Of a DNA stretch of 40,717 nt, positions 24,437 to 33,152 are shown piece by piece. Every line of letters begins with the position of its first letter. The stretch's first letter is position 1. The stretch comes from Candidatus Bathyarchaeota archaeon (GTDB lineage: Archaea > Thermoproteota > Bathyarchaeia > Bathyarchaeales > Bathyarchaeaceae): assembly GCA_030608565.1 (NCBI GenBank), contig JAUWDY010000012.1, positions 1-40,717 of the forward strand, in the 5' to 3' direction. The position numbers and the translations under genes were made by a program. Below the pieces are notes generated by a model. That model made no database searches, was not told the origin of the DNA, and worked only from the letters and a program-made list of their open reading frames with translations.

Positions 24437-24655
24437 GAAGGAAGACAGATGGTTTTCATCTTAGATTTTGCACCAAAAGAACTGCGGGGAATTGCCTTGG
24501 GAGCTTTTCACACGATCATTGGGTTGGCAACTCTGCCATCATGCATAATCGTAGACGCGTTTTGGTGATATGTCAAACCCATTGCAACCCTTCTCTACGT
24601 TCAGTCTTAGGACTTCTGTGGCAATGTTGCTGGTATTAGGGAAGGAAAGGTAAAG
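24431..24655 (+). pseudogene. Major-facilitator transporter remnant
   Basis: Read from ATG 24431, the plus strand gives MVEGRQMVFILDFAPKELRG followed by IALGAFHTIIGLATLPS and AFW, then a TGA at 24566-24568, further protein-like sequence (YVKPIATLLY) and a TAG. PKELRGIALGAFHTIIGLA is a typical cytoplasmic-loop and helix motif of the major facilitator superfamily (often RGTALGxxxxxxGLAxLP in relatives). Only about 75 codons of a 380-plus-residue transporter remain, with stops, so this is a dead fragment. The frame begins right at the TGCATGCA hairpin, suggesting that the breakpoint lies there. Confidence 0.7.
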
Positions 24656-24686
24656 TCAGCACTGAAGTGTAGATGTACTTCATTTA

Positions 24687-25229
24687 TCATTTTAATTCTG
24701 GTATGGAAGCTATTTCTTCTTTCTTGCCAATTTCCATTGGTGGCTGCTCTACTTTTTGCGAAAGAAAGTTTATCGCTTCAAGCATACTTTTTGCTAGCGC
24801 TAGAAGATTGACCGATATCAGAATCGCCAGAAATGCTGTAAGATTAGCCATAATGTTTACCATAATCCCCTCTTGGGACATGCTTAGAGTTAAAATGCCT
24901 CCTTCCAAAGCATAAATGAAGTATAATATCAGAATTATCGCTTTTGCGATGCTAAATGCGTGTTGAAAAATCGTTCCAGATGAAAGTTGGATTGCAACGG
25001 CGAAACAGATCATTATTGCTGCAAAAACGTAAACGAGATTCTCGTACTTGGAGAAGAATGAACCAAACTCGGAAGGAAGATTTTCGGTGGGAATCATTAA
25101 GAACATAAGCGTTGGCAATATATAGTAGAGAAAAAAGGTGATGGCGCCCATTATAGCTGCCTTAAAAACTCTTGGCATAACCCTCTCTACAAACGTTTTC
25201 TCGTCCCTTTTTTCAGCCACTGGAATCAC
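24687..25229 (-). CDS. Membrane protein, last gene of a three-gene cluster
   Basis: This 180-residue protein shows about four membrane helices (residues 25-45, 65-85, 90-110, 125-148) and a charged C-terminus. The fourth helix and the helix following (LLALAKSMLEAINFLSQ) point to an amphipathic coupling segment. No family is recognised. Its start overlaps the end of the gene upstream (25213) by 17 bases, so translation is probably coupled and the proteins may form one complex. Confidence 0.6.
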   Translation of the reverse strand: MIPVAEKRDEKTFVERVMPRVFKAAIMGAITFFLYYILPTLMFLMIPTENLPSEFGSFFSKYENLVYVFAAIMICFAVAIQLSSGTIFQHAFSIAKAIILILYFIYALEGGILTLSMSQEGIMVNIMANLTAFLAILISVNLLALAKSMLEAINFLSQKVEQPPMEIGKKEEIASIPELK

Positions 25230-26013
25230 CCCACTTTATCTCTTTCTCAAAGCCAAAAATTGAGGTCTCAAAAAAGAAGTGAATTCGACCTCTTTCCTCC
25301 AGCATCAAAGGATCTACAGGCAATTCTAGCGGGCCTTCATAGCTTGCACCCGATTTTACGTCTAAAGTTATCGTTCCAGAATCTACAAGCTCGTTCTCAT
25401 AGTTGTAGATATCAAAATGTATGTTGCCGCTTACATCAAAGTATGGTGAATCGTTATTAAAGCTTAAAGGAATAACTATTTTCCGATTAGTATAATCAAA
25501 AGAAATTTCTCCTATGGAAAAGTTGTTGAGAGGTGCCCCCCATGGCATCGTTGTATTTATTGATATCTGGAAAGGGAAGATATGTGCAAATTTTAATCCT
25601 GCAAAGATTTCTATGCTGAAATTGCCGCTGTTAAAGAATAGATAAGTTAGATTTCTAGATACAATGTTATCTAGACTAATGGATATGTTATGCGTCTCCT
25701 CAACATTGTTTCCATGGGGTATCAATGGCACAAAAGTTGTAGCTGCTGATATCAATGTTCTATTGTAGTCTGCGATGCAGGTTGTTATGTTCAAGTCTGA
25801 TATGTCGTAGAAACCAGTGTTATTGAAAGCGAAAGGCAGAGACATCGTTGCAGTTCCATTAGAAAAAGAGACAGCAGGCTCTCCAAATGGGTTACCACCC
25901 ATGTTTGCCTGAATTACGTATATGGCTGAATACAAACATGTAATCATAAAGACAGCTATCACAATCCAAAAAATCTTCGTCGCCCAGCCCAACGCCCTTA
26001 TGGCTTGCCTCAT
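25213..26013 (-). CDS. Membrane-anchored exterior beta protein
   Basis: This 266-residue protein has one N-terminal membrane helix (residues about 14-35) and a long outer region of beta strands with many Asn-X-Ser/Thr sites. Two similar segments, PFAFNNTGFYDISDLNITT and PLSFNNDSPYFDVSGNIHFD, suggest a repeated LEA-like or Ig-like fold, of the kind found in archaeal surface proteins. No catalytic motif is seen. It lies in the middle of the membrane-protein cluster and overlaps the next gene by 17 bases. Its role is unknown. Confidence 0.6.
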   Translation of the reverse strand: MRQAIRALGWATKIFWIVIAVFMITCLYSAIYVIQANMGGNPFGEPAVSFSNGTATMSLPFAFNNTGFYDISDLNITTCIADYNRTLISAATTFVPLIPHGNNVEETHNISISLDNIVSRNLTYLFFNSGNFSIEIFAGLKFAHIFPFQISINTTMPWGAPLNNFSIGEISFDYTNRKIVIPLSFNNDSPYFDVSGNIHFDIYNYENELVDSGTITLDVKSGASYEGPLELPVDPLMLEERGRIHFFFETSIFGFEKEIKWGDSSG

Positions 26014-26093
26014 CTACTTTTTCTTCCTGCACCATCGCTTGAAATGTCTGAAGAAGCTTGACTCCACATTTAGGACGAAGTCTTGTTTAGCCT

Positions 26094-26366
26094 CTAGCTT
26101 TCTTTCTGTTTGAGTTGCGTGCGAAACTGGATTCCTCTCACTGTCAGTATGGAACCGATCCAGCCCATTATGCCGAGGTACATGACTCGAATACATGTTT
26201 CAATCAATGGAGCTAAGACTTCACCAAAAGCTTCCTCAAGACCACTTGGCGATGGAATCTCTAGTGCGCCTACGAGAAACAGGTAAGCGTTAAAGAACGT
26301 GAACACCAATAGACCTACGCCCACGAATAGAACTACATACGCCAAGATTTCACTCTTACTTATCAT
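26094..26366 (-). CDS. Small membrane protein, first gene of the cluster
   Basis: This 90-residue protein has two membrane helices (residues about 7-32 and 60-80) and a basic tail. It lies 80 bases upstream of the beta-protein gene on the same strand, so it is likely in the same unit (26366 down to 24687). The likely product is a subunit of an envelope complex. No family is recognised. Confidence 0.55.
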   Translation of the reverse strand: MISKSEILAYVVLFVGVGLLVFTFFNAYLFLVGALEIPSPSGLEEAFGEVLAPLIETCIRVMYLGIMGWIGSILTVRGIQFRTQLKQKES

Positions 26367-26460
26367 TCAACAAAACCCCATTCTACAACTGTTTGCACCA
26401 AACTTGTATAAAAAGGAAATGGAGGAAAACTATGAATTTAGCGTAAAAATTCAGAATCGT

Positions 26461-26676
26461 TTATCCTGTAAAATCCAGTTCAAGTGTTTTTACGTTTTTC
26501 TTCCTTTTCAAGGCTCGAATAAGGATGGAGGCTTCCTGAGCGGTTTTCGCAGATGCAACCTTTTTCGTTTTATCTAAAATAAGTCGAGTTTCACAATAGG
26601 AACATTGCCTCGTTTTTTGATCGGTTTTGGCCAGCAGAAGTTGGCCGCATTTATAGCAAACGATCACTACGTACAT
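26461..26676 (-). CDS. Zinc-ribbon protein (DUF1922-like)
   Basis: This 71-residue protein starts with VIVCYKCGQLLLAK and continues with RQCSYCETRL, a four-cysteine zinc ribbon, then a basic helical tail (KTAQEASILIRALKRKK). The pattern resembles the archaeal DUF1922 family. The first few residues (MYV) may be extra, and the start could be the ATG at 26676. Its function is unknown; zinc ribbons of this size often bind nucleic acid or a protein partner. Confidence 0.7.
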   Translation of the reverse strand: MYVVIVCYKCGQLLLAKTDQKTRQCSYCETRLILDKTKKVASAKTAQEASILIRALKRKKNVKTLELDFTG

Positions 26677-26810
26677 TCAGTAGGTGCTCCTGTTAGGCGA
26701 AGAGCAAACATACGCAAAAAGTCTTTCTGTAAGTTTTAAATTGCAGGTGATAGTATTATGATTACGTTTAATCATAAAACTGCTGTTAGCTGTTAGAGGA
26801 TGTAAAATGA

Positions 26811-27149
26811 ATGGGTAAGACTCCTATCGCCAATCTTGCAATCAAATTTTTTAGACAAAATGGTTATAAGATGGAGAAAGATGCTATTTTGGAAGGTTTT
26901 TCCGGGCTTTCGCGTAGGTTTGACTTTGTTATTCGAAAAGGCAAAGAAAAGCACGTAATTTTAATTAAAGAGTGGAATCGAACGGTTGGCGTCAACATGG
27001 TCATAAACATGGATAAAGCATCAGCAGACGTAGGTTTCTCTAATCCGATAATGATATCTGAAAAATTCAGTGGACATGCGAAGGCGTACGCCAACCGTCG
27101 AGGCATAACATTGCTCACAAGACGTGCAATTATGCGTAGGCTTGGATAA
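26811..27149 (+). CDS. Restriction-endonuclease-fold protein, probably inactive
   Basis: This 112-residue protein has the archaeal PD-(D/E)XK fold. RRFDFVIRKGKEKHVILIKEW matches the RFDxVxxxGxxxxxVExKxW core of relatives, followed by GFSNPIMISEKFSGHAKAYA and GITLLTRRAIMRRLG. The position usually held by the catalytic Glu of the ExK motif is Leu here (ILIK), while the Lys remains, so nuclease activity is doubtful. Family members are short and stand alone. It converges with the AK6-like gene with two bases between stops. Confidence 0.6.
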   Translation: MGKTPIANLAIKFFRQNGYKMEKDAILEGFSGLSRRFDFVIRKGKEKHVILIKEWNRTVGVNMVINMDKASADVGFSNPIMISEKFSGHAKAYANRRGITLLTRRAIMRRLG

Positions 27150-27151
27150 AC

Positions 27152-27745
27152 TTAAAAAGGGTTTAAGAAATCGTGCAATCGATTTTCTCTATCCAGTTTT
27201 CCCAACCAGTCTACTATCCCAACTGTGCATTTCTTTTTTCCTTCTAAAACCAAAATCGCCTCGCCCACAACTTCTTTGATTTCTTTGCCCGTAACATCTA
27301 TTTCGCACACCTTGCTATGACCGCAGGCAGACATGGCTTCCCATAGACAAATATCCAATATTTCGGCGGCAAGATTTTCCTGAAGTTTCTTTTCTCTAAA
27401 ACCACGTTCTTCCATCTCCTTCTTTAGCTCATCTGGACTCCGCCTAAGAACAAAAACGAGGTTGATATCTTTCGTTGGTATAACATCAACCGCGTAGTGA
27501 CCGTCGACTATAATGTCCCGTTTGGACGCCTCTATGATTCTTTGCACACGCTTCGAAACCTTATCTACATCTGCGATCAACGTTTCTCTTTTTTCATCTG
27601 CGCCACTAATCAGTTTTTCTCGTTTAACAAGTCCAGCTAGATCAATGTGTGTTGCATTTAGCTTGGAGGCCAAAAGAGACGCGATAGTGGTTTTCCCTAC
27701 CGCTGGCGTGCCTGTGACCAAAATAATTCGCTTGATCCTCTTCAC
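27152..27745 (-). CDS. AK6/Fap7-type adenylate kinase-like protein
   Basis: This 197-residue protein has the AK6/Fap7 layout: a P-loop GTPAVGKTT (residues 11-19), the NMP-binding region HIDLAGLVKREKLISGADEK, IIVDGHYAV, and a second arm around FVLRRSPDELKKEMEERGF. AK6-type proteins act in maturation of the small ribosomal subunit and in adenine nucleotide balance. The C-terminal ~35 residues (KCTVGIVDWLGKLDREN) are longer than in most members. It is divergent from the TauE-like gene at 27843 with a 97-base gap. Confidence 0.85.
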   Translation of the reverse strand: MKRIKRIILVTGTPAVGKTTIASLLASKLNATHIDLAGLVKREKLISGADEKRETLIADVDKVSKRVQRIIEASKRDIIVDGHYAVDVIPTKDINLVFVLRRSPDELKKEMEERGFREKKLQENLAAEILDICLWEAMSACGHSKVCEIDVTGKEIKEVVGEAILVLEGKKKCTVGIVDWLGKLDRENRLHDFLNPF

Positions 27746-27842
27746 TTTCCTCTTTTGCTATTGCTTTTCAAGGGATAATCCTAACGCTTATGAACTAAAA
27801 GAACATTTTGGGTATTCTCTGATTGGTACTCTAACAATACGT

Positions 27843-28657
27843 ATGGAGAGATTTCGTTTGGATGTTATTCTGCTACCTCTCATAGCGTTTTTTGTTGGAA
27901 TAATCGCTGCAATGATTGGCATTGGCGGTGGCGCTTTCATTGTGCCCGTCTTATGCCTAATTTTCGATCTTGAACCACCTGTTGCCTTTGGAACGAGTCT
28001 TGCAACAATCATCTTCACCTCATTGTCGTCGACAATAAATTATTCCAGACAGAAGAAAATCGATTACAGTTCGGCCTTGTTTTGGCTATCGCAACTATTC
28101 CTGGAGCATTCGTAGGAGCATATTTGACCACTGTTATAGAATCAAGACTGTTAGGATTAATTTTCGGGTTTTTCCTCGTTTTTGTTGCTTTGAACATGAC
28201 AACCAAATTCGGTTTCTGCAAATTCGGATTTCCCAGAATAAGCGACAGTTGGCATCGTAAGATTGTGGACTCAGATGGCAAGATTTTTGAATACGACATA
28301 AACATTGGCTTGGGCCTAGCGTTGAGTTTCTTCGGAGGGTTTTCGTCAGGTCTGTTAGGGATTGGTGGCGGATCAGTTATGGTTCCAATAATGTGCCTCG
28401 TCATGAACATGCCAATGCATGTTGCGGTTGCAACTTCGATGTTTATTATGATCTTCACTTCAATTTCTGGGGTTGCGACGCATATTTCATTTGGCAACGT
28501 CCTTTTTGAGTATGTTGTACTTCTTTCTATAGGGGTAATTTTTGGAGCTCAACTGGGAGCCTACTTTTCTAAGAGAATCTCTGCAAAGAACCTTAGAAGA
28601 ATTTTCGGTGTTGTTTTACTCCTTGTCAGTGTAAGAATGATTTTGAAATACATCTAG
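27843..28657 (+). pseudogene. TauE/SafE membrane exporter broken by a one-base frameshift
   Basis: The full frame would encode about 270 residues of an eight-helix sulfite/organosulfonate-type exporter (TauE/SafE). The N-terminal half (to 28072) has AAMIGIGGGAFIVPVLCLIF and NYSRQKKIDYS; the C-terminal half has LAIATIPGAFVGAYLT and GLLGIGGGSVMVPIMCLVMN, the second copy of the GIGGG repeat. The two halves are in different frames. One extra base (probably T) in AGTTCGG at about 28069-28073 joins them as DYSFGLVLAIATIPG. A true mutation would make the protein inactive; a sequence error would restore it. The ATG at 27843 gives MERFRLDV. Confidence 0.8.
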
Positions 28658-28750
28658 CTATCCCTATTTTAGATAAGGATGCCTGCAGTGAGGTTTAGAT
28701 TAGGTTCATTCAAGAAACTGAAAATCCAGAAAATTTTGAAAATCTTACCC

Positions 28751-29191
28751 TTACTTCTTCTTGAAAAACAGCCAATTTTTCTTTCCTTTGAACCTCACCA
28801 AACAGTAAACACCTTTTAGCTTGTGACCTTTTATTTCGAAAACCAACTTGTTCTCCTTTCTACTTTTCAAAACGTATTGTCCCTTGTCCCAGATTTCCAC
28901 GGTACCCGCGCCATACTGTCCCTCTGGGATCTTCCCTTCAAAATCCGCATAGCCAACGGGGTGGTCTTCCACTTGAACTGCCAGTCTTTTTACGCCACTT
29001 TCCGTGGGGGGTGTTTTGGGAACAGCCCAACTCTTTAAAACTCCGTCCATTTCTAACCTTAAATCATAATGCAGATGCGTGGCTTGGTGTTTCTGAATCA
29101 CGTAAATGTTTCCACGATCAGTTTTTTCGTTACCCTTAGGTTCCCTTGTTTTTTCAAAATCTCTTTTTTTCCAATACTCTTCAAGCTTCAT
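28751..29191 (-). CDS. Stand-alone LigD-type 3'-phosphoesterase
   Basis: This 146-residue enzyme is the phosphoesterase domain seen in bacterial LigD and in archaeal stand-alone form. It removes 3' blocks or ribonucleotides at DNA ends before ligation. Conserved residues are visible in YVIQKHQATHLHYDLRLE (the metal-site His and Asp), SWAVPKTP, VEDHPVGYADFEG and PEGQYGAGTVEIWDKG. The length is right for the archaeal family. The partner ligase may be the LigI gene at 11.1-12.8 kb. No Ku or polymerase domain is in the window. ATG at 29191 follows a ggaggaaaaac site. Confidence 0.9.
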   Translation of the reverse strand: MKLEEYWKKRDFEKTREPKGNEKTDRGNIYVIQKHQATHLHYDLRLEMDGVLKSWAVPKTPPTESGVKRLAVQVEDHPVGYADFEGKIPEGQYGAGTVEIWDKGQYVLKSRKENKLVFEIKGHKLKGVYCLVRFKGKKNWLFFKKK

Positions 29192-29390
29192 GTTTTTCCT
29201 CCAAAATCATAATAAAGAAACTTGGAATATATTTAGAATTCCGCTTGGTTCACAATACATTGTTACGGATTTTTCAAGAGTAATTCTTAAACATCGCAAC
29301 GTGTCGAAGCACATGTCGGAACAATTATATCACGGCATATGGAAATATCGTTTTACCTATTGAACATGAATTCATGCGGAGATAGAATTG

Positions 29391-31340
29391 ATGTGTGCAA
29401 AACTAAGTAGAAAATTTCCAATTCAGTCCCTCCTCTCCGCTCGTTTATTGCTTTCCCCTCGGCTGGTTGAAGGCAGAATCTATTTCCTGAGCGACATGAG
29501 CGGAGTAATAAGCCTGTACTCGATGGACAAGCAAGGCAGCATACCTCAACCTCTCTTGCCGGGAGGTCTCGCTTTACAGAATCCCCATCTAATGCTGGGG
29601 TACAACTATTTCGTTCTGCCAAAACTTCAAAAAGTTCTCGTAATGATAGACGAGAATGGAAACGAAAACTACCAGCCCTGTTTTGTCCCTTTGGAAGGCG
29701 GTATACCTCAGCCAATATTTGGCGATGCGTACAAGAACGAACAACTGGGCTGCATCGACTGCGATGTCAACAAAAACGTTGCCTACTTCTATAGAGACGA
29801 TCGAAAACATCCCGAAACCGAGTGTCTCAAGGTTGACCTCCAAACTCTGCAGGTTACTTCTCTAGGTAAAAGTATCTATGGGAACTATTTGAATGGTTTC
29901 AACCCGGACCATTCAATTGTTATTCTTGCAGATTCATACACTGCGGCGGATGTTGTACTATATTTGTGGAGAACTGGTTCGAAGAAACGAGAACTGTTTT
30001 ATGGGATTCCTCTTAGCAAGAGAAAAGGTCGAAAAGTTAAGCCGTCAGGAATCGGTAGATGCAATTTTACTCAGGATGAGAAAGGTCTTCTATTCAGATC
30101 AAACATCTTCCGTGACGAAGGAAGTTTGAGCTATCTTCCGCTTGAAAAACCCGAAAACGTTGTTGAGGTGCCAGTATCTGGAATTCAGCACCAAGGGAAG
30201 GGAGCGCTTGTGGGTATCAAAAACATCCACGGCGACAGTTTCCTATTAGGGTACAACATTGATGGATGTTCATGGCTGTATGAAGGACGATTTCACCAAA
30301 AAGACTCTTCAATGCGTTTCGACATCGACCGCACCCTCTGTGGTGTTCCTCCCTTGTCCAAAGGTGTTCTTCAAAGTGTAGAGTTTGAAGTAGATACGAA
30401 TGCTGTTCAGCCACGCATCGAATACATATTGTCGTTCACCAAGGCTAACAGTCCAGCTCAACTATACCTCTACCCAGCAGAGCCCGTCCAAGAAAGCCCC
30501 ACAGCTCTTTCCAGAGAACGTGTCTTGGGAATTGATCAAAAGTTTCTCTCTGAAGGAGAAGACGCAAGCTATACAAGTTTCGACGGGCTTGGGATTTCAG
30601 CGCGACTCTACTTGCCGTCCGAGCATTTAGGGTTTGAAGGCCCTCGACCATTTGTTCTATACGTCCATGGGGGGCCTCAAAGTCAAGAACGACCAGATTT
30701 CACGTGGTTCTCGATGCCTTTAATTCAGTTTCTGACACTAAACGGGTTCGCGGTGTTCGTCCCAAATGTTAGGGGCAGTACTGGTTATGGTTTGAGCTAT
30801 ATGAAGCTCGTTGACCATGATTGGGGAGGCAACGATGTGCGTGATCATCTTGAAGGATTGAAAATGCTTGAGAAAGATCCACGCGTTGATTCGTCGAGGT
30901 GCGCAGTGGTTGGTCGCTCTTATGGGGGTTATATGACCTTGACACTTGTTTCTCGGCATCCCCATTTGTGGAAGGCTGCTTGCGACATGTTTGGCCCGTA
31001 TGACCTGTCGTCCTTCATTAACCGCTTGCCAGAATCTTGGAAAACCTACTTCTATCTGGCTGTGGGGCATCCGGAGAAAGACCGTGATTTCCTGGTTGAA
31101 CGTTCGCCCAAGACTTACATGAAAAACATCCGTTGTCCAATGCTGATCATCCAAGGAAGGAATGATCCACGGGTTATCGAAGAAGAGTCCAGAGATGTGG
31201 TCAAAGACCTTCAAGCTAGAGGCGTTGACGTCGAGTTCCTAGTGTTCAAGGATGAAGGACACGATGTAATCAAGTTCAAGAATAAAGTGTTGTGTTATAC
31301 AAAGATTGTTGATTTCTTTAAGAAACACCTTAACCCCTAA
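29391..31340 (+). CDS. S9-family serine peptidase (acylaminoacyl-peptidase-like)
   Basis: This protein of about 649 residues is a prolyl-oligopeptidase-family enzyme. The first ~380 residues are repeats of a beta-propeller (LVEGRIYFLSDMSGVISLYS, VLYLWRTGSKKRELFYG), which guards access to the active site. The alpha/beta hydrolase domain shows PFVLYVHGGPQSQE (oxyanion region), VGRSYGGYMTL (Ser about residue 510), IIQGRNDPRVIEEES (Asp about 592) and DEGHDVIKF (His about 624). It should cleave short peptides or acyl-amino acids. No signal peptide is seen, so it is cytoplasmic. Starts: TTG 29388 or ATG 29391, both behind ggag. Confidence 0.92.
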   Translation: MCAKLSRKFPIQSLLSARLLLSPRLVEGRIYFLSDMSGVISLYSMDKQGSIPQPLLPGGLALQNPHLMLGYNYFVLPKLQKVLVMIDENGNENYQPCFVPLEGGIPQPIFGDAYKNEQLGCIDCDVNKNVAYFYRDDRKHPETECLKVDLQTLQVTSLGKSIYGNYLNGFNPDHSIVILADSYTAADVVLYLWRTGSKKRELFYGIPLSKRKGRKVKPSGIGRCNFTQDEKGLLFRSNIFRDEGSLSYLPLEKPENVVEVPVSGIQHQGKGALVGIKNIHGDSFLLGYNIDGCSWLYEGRFHQKDSSMRFDIDRTLCGVPPLSKGVLQSVEFEVDTNAVQPRIEYILSFTKANSPAQLYLYPAEPVQESPTALSRERVLGIDQKFLSEGEDASYTSFDGLGISARLYLPSEHLGFEGPRPFVLYVHGGPQSQERPDFTWFSMPLIQFLTLNGFAVFVPNVRGSTGYGLSYMKLVDHDWGGNDVRDHLEGLKMLEKDPRVDSSRCAVVGRSYGGYMTLTLVSRHPHLWKAACDMFGPYDLSSFINRLPESWKTYFYLAVGHPEKDRDFLVERSPKTYMKNIRCPMLIIQGRNDPRVIEEESRDVVKDLQARGVDVEFLVFKDEGHDVIKFKNKVLCYTKIVDFFKKHLNP

Positions 31341-31373
31341 GGGTGCCTTTCTCGTTCTTCTTAGGCCTAATCG

Positions 31374-32924
31374 TCACCGTTGGTATCCATATAACTTCGA
31401 ATATTTTTCGTTGAGATAATCAAGATAGTGTTTGACGTTTATTTCTTCACCAGCGATCTTCTTAATTAGATCCGCAGCACTGTAAAGCTTCCCATATTGA
31501 TGGACGTTCTCGATTAACCACTGTTTGACGTTGTGAAAGTTGCCCTTCGCGATTTGAACGTTCCAGTCGGGAATGTCTTTCTCTAACGCCGCGAGAATCT
31601 GTCCACTGTAGATGTTGCCCAACGCGTAGCTCGGGAAATAGCCGAAGTATCCTTCAGCCCAATGTGTGTCCTGCATCACACCTTCAGAGTCGTTTTCGAT
31701 GTTCACGTCGAGGTACTTCTTGTACTTTTGGTTCCAGATTCTGGGAAGATCTGCTACTGTGATTTTCCCGGTGATCAACTCACGCTCGATCTCGAACCGA
31801 ATGATAATGTGGAGGCCGTAGGTAACCTCGTCTGCCTCAATGCGAATCTTAGAAGGCTTAACTTGGTTGATGGCATGTACAAACGTGTCTAAATCAACAT
31901 CAGAAAAGATGTCACCTGTGAGTTTCTTCAGCTTCGGGAGGTAATGGGTCCAGAATTCGCGGGACCGCCCTACGAAGTTTTCTATGAACCGTGACTGAGA
32001 TTCGTGGAATCCATAAGAGCAACCGTCCCCAATTAGTTGGTACATCCATTCTGGGTTTATATTCTGGTCGTAAGTGGCATGTCCTCCTTCATGCAATGTC
32101 GAAAACAGAGAGGATGTAAAGTTGTTTTCGTAGTAGTGCGTTGTGATTCTCACGTCGTCGTAATAGCCGGTAGTAAATGGATGTTCAGTTTCATCGATCC
32201 TGCCTCCGGCTTCTTTTGACTCCACATCGTACTCGATAAATCTGGCAAGCGAGTTGGCAATCTCACGTTGGATGTCTACGGGAACCTTACGTTTGAGGAT
32301 AGATGTGTCTGGTTGCTTTGGCGTGGTTTCACACTTCTTTATTATCGAAACTAAGCCTTTTTTCAGCTCGTCGAAAATCCTTGTAATCATCTCAGCGGTC
32401 ATGTGTGGCTCAAAAATGTCAATAAGAGCATCATAGGGCGTTGCGGTGCCCTTCACTTTCATTAGTATTTCAGCGGCTTCCTTTTTCAGATCAACGAGTT
32501 TTTCAAGTTCTGGCTTGAACATGAAGAAATCCTTGGCAGCCTTCGCCTTCTTCCATGCATCGACTGTGATGACCCGTTGCCTTGCGGTTTCAACTACAAG
32601 TTCCTCGGGTAGCTTGGTCATTTCGTCATATTTTTTCTTGATTAGATACACATTTCTCTTCTGTAACTCATTAAGAGCGTCATAGTCTGAGTGCCCCTTG
32701 ATCTTTTCCAGCAGGGTTCCGATCTCGGGGTCAGTAGTCGTTTTGTGTTCAATCTGTTTTAGAAACGCCAGCTGTTGACTTCGCAGATTGATTCCTTTCG
32801 GAGGCATCTTTGTCTCCATATCCCAAAGAATGATGCTTACAATCGATTCAAGAACCATTATTTTTTTGCCTTTTTCCATCAACCTGTCGTAATTAGAACC
32901 CAATGTGTTTGTTGCTTCTATCAT
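31374..32924 (-). CDS. M32 metallocarboxypeptidase (Taq type)
   Basis: This enzyme of about 516 residues removes C-terminal amino acids. The zinc motif HEGGHATYDQN and the conserved ESQSRFIENFVGRS and IRIEADEVTYGLHIIIRFEIE segments are those of the M32 family; HPRF-type residues are also kept. The frame opens at 32957, but ATG 32924 (MIEATNTLGSNY) is preferred: it fits the usual N-terminus, and a TATA element (32961-32968) would start transcription downstream of the longer start. It converges with the S9 peptidase gene; together they may finish off peptides. Confidence 0.92.
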   Translation of the reverse strand: MIEATNTLGSNYDRLMEKGKKIMVLESIVSIILWDMETKMPPKGINLRSQQLAFLKQIEHKTTTDPEIGTLLEKIKGHSDYDALNELQKRNVYLIKKKYDEMTKLPEELVVETARQRVITVDAWKKAKAAKDFFMFKPELEKLVDLKKEAAEILMKVKGTATPYDALIDIFEPHMTAEMITRIFDELKKGLVSIIKKCETTPKQPDTSILKRKVPVDIQREIANSLARFIEYDVESKEAGGRIDETEHPFTTGYYDDVRITTHYYENNFTSSLFSTLHEGGHATYDQNINPEWMYQLIGDGCSYGFHESQSRFIENFVGRSREFWTHYLPKLKKLTGDIFSDVDLDTFVHAINQVKPSKIRIEADEVTYGLHIIIRFEIERELITGKITVADLPRIWNQKYKKYLDVNIENDSEGVMQDTHWAEGYFGYFPSYALGNIYSGQILAALEKDIPDWNVQIAKGNFHNVKQWLIENVHQYGKLYSAADLIKKIAGEEINVKHYLDYLNEKYSKLYGYQR

Positions 32925-32960
32925 CACGATCACGGGAAGACCATTAATATTGCTCAACGG

Positions 32961-32968
32961 TATATATG
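32961..32968 (-). promoter_or_regulatory. TATA box of the M32 carboxypeptidase
   Basis: The sequence GTATATATGA reads on the minus strand as a TATA box. It lies 37-44 bases before ATG 32924, so transcription would begin close to that codon and after the ATG at 32957. This supports the shorter start. Confidence 0.45.
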
Positions 32969-33005
32969 ACTTATGTGCACTTCGAGTAGTTAGCGTTTGA
33001 CTTTA

Positions 33006-33113
33006 GCTTATATTCACGTCGTTTTTGGAAACGATATTACGACGTGCATAAGCCGGCACATTAAAATTGAGCGATATTTTCGCTCACGGTCTATTCAAAT
33101 GCACAAGAACCGT
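33006..33113. ncRNA. Candidate structured RNA (three stem-loops)
   Basis: Three stems in series: GCTTAT (33006-33011) with ATAAGC (33048-33053) enclosing CACGTCGT (33015-33022) with ACGACGTG (33039-33046); GAGCGA (33069-33074) with TCGCTC (33080-33085); and ACGGT (33086-33090) with ACCGT (33109-33113). All arms pair perfectly. They lie in the non-coding gap between the carboxypeptidase and a small membrane protein. No known RNA family is recognised and the direction of transcription is unknown. Confidence 0.3.
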
Positions 33114-33152
33114 AATATAGAAAATAGAGAAGGTAAGCTTGTTCTTTTGCCA

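Noticed and set aside
27513-28115. Long plus-strand frame of 200 codons
   Set aside because: Only its last part (from 27843) is the TauE/SafE gene; the first part is antisense to the AK6-like kinase.
28015-28497. 160-codon minus-strand frame
   Set aside because: It is antisense to the TauE/SafE gene and has no domain.
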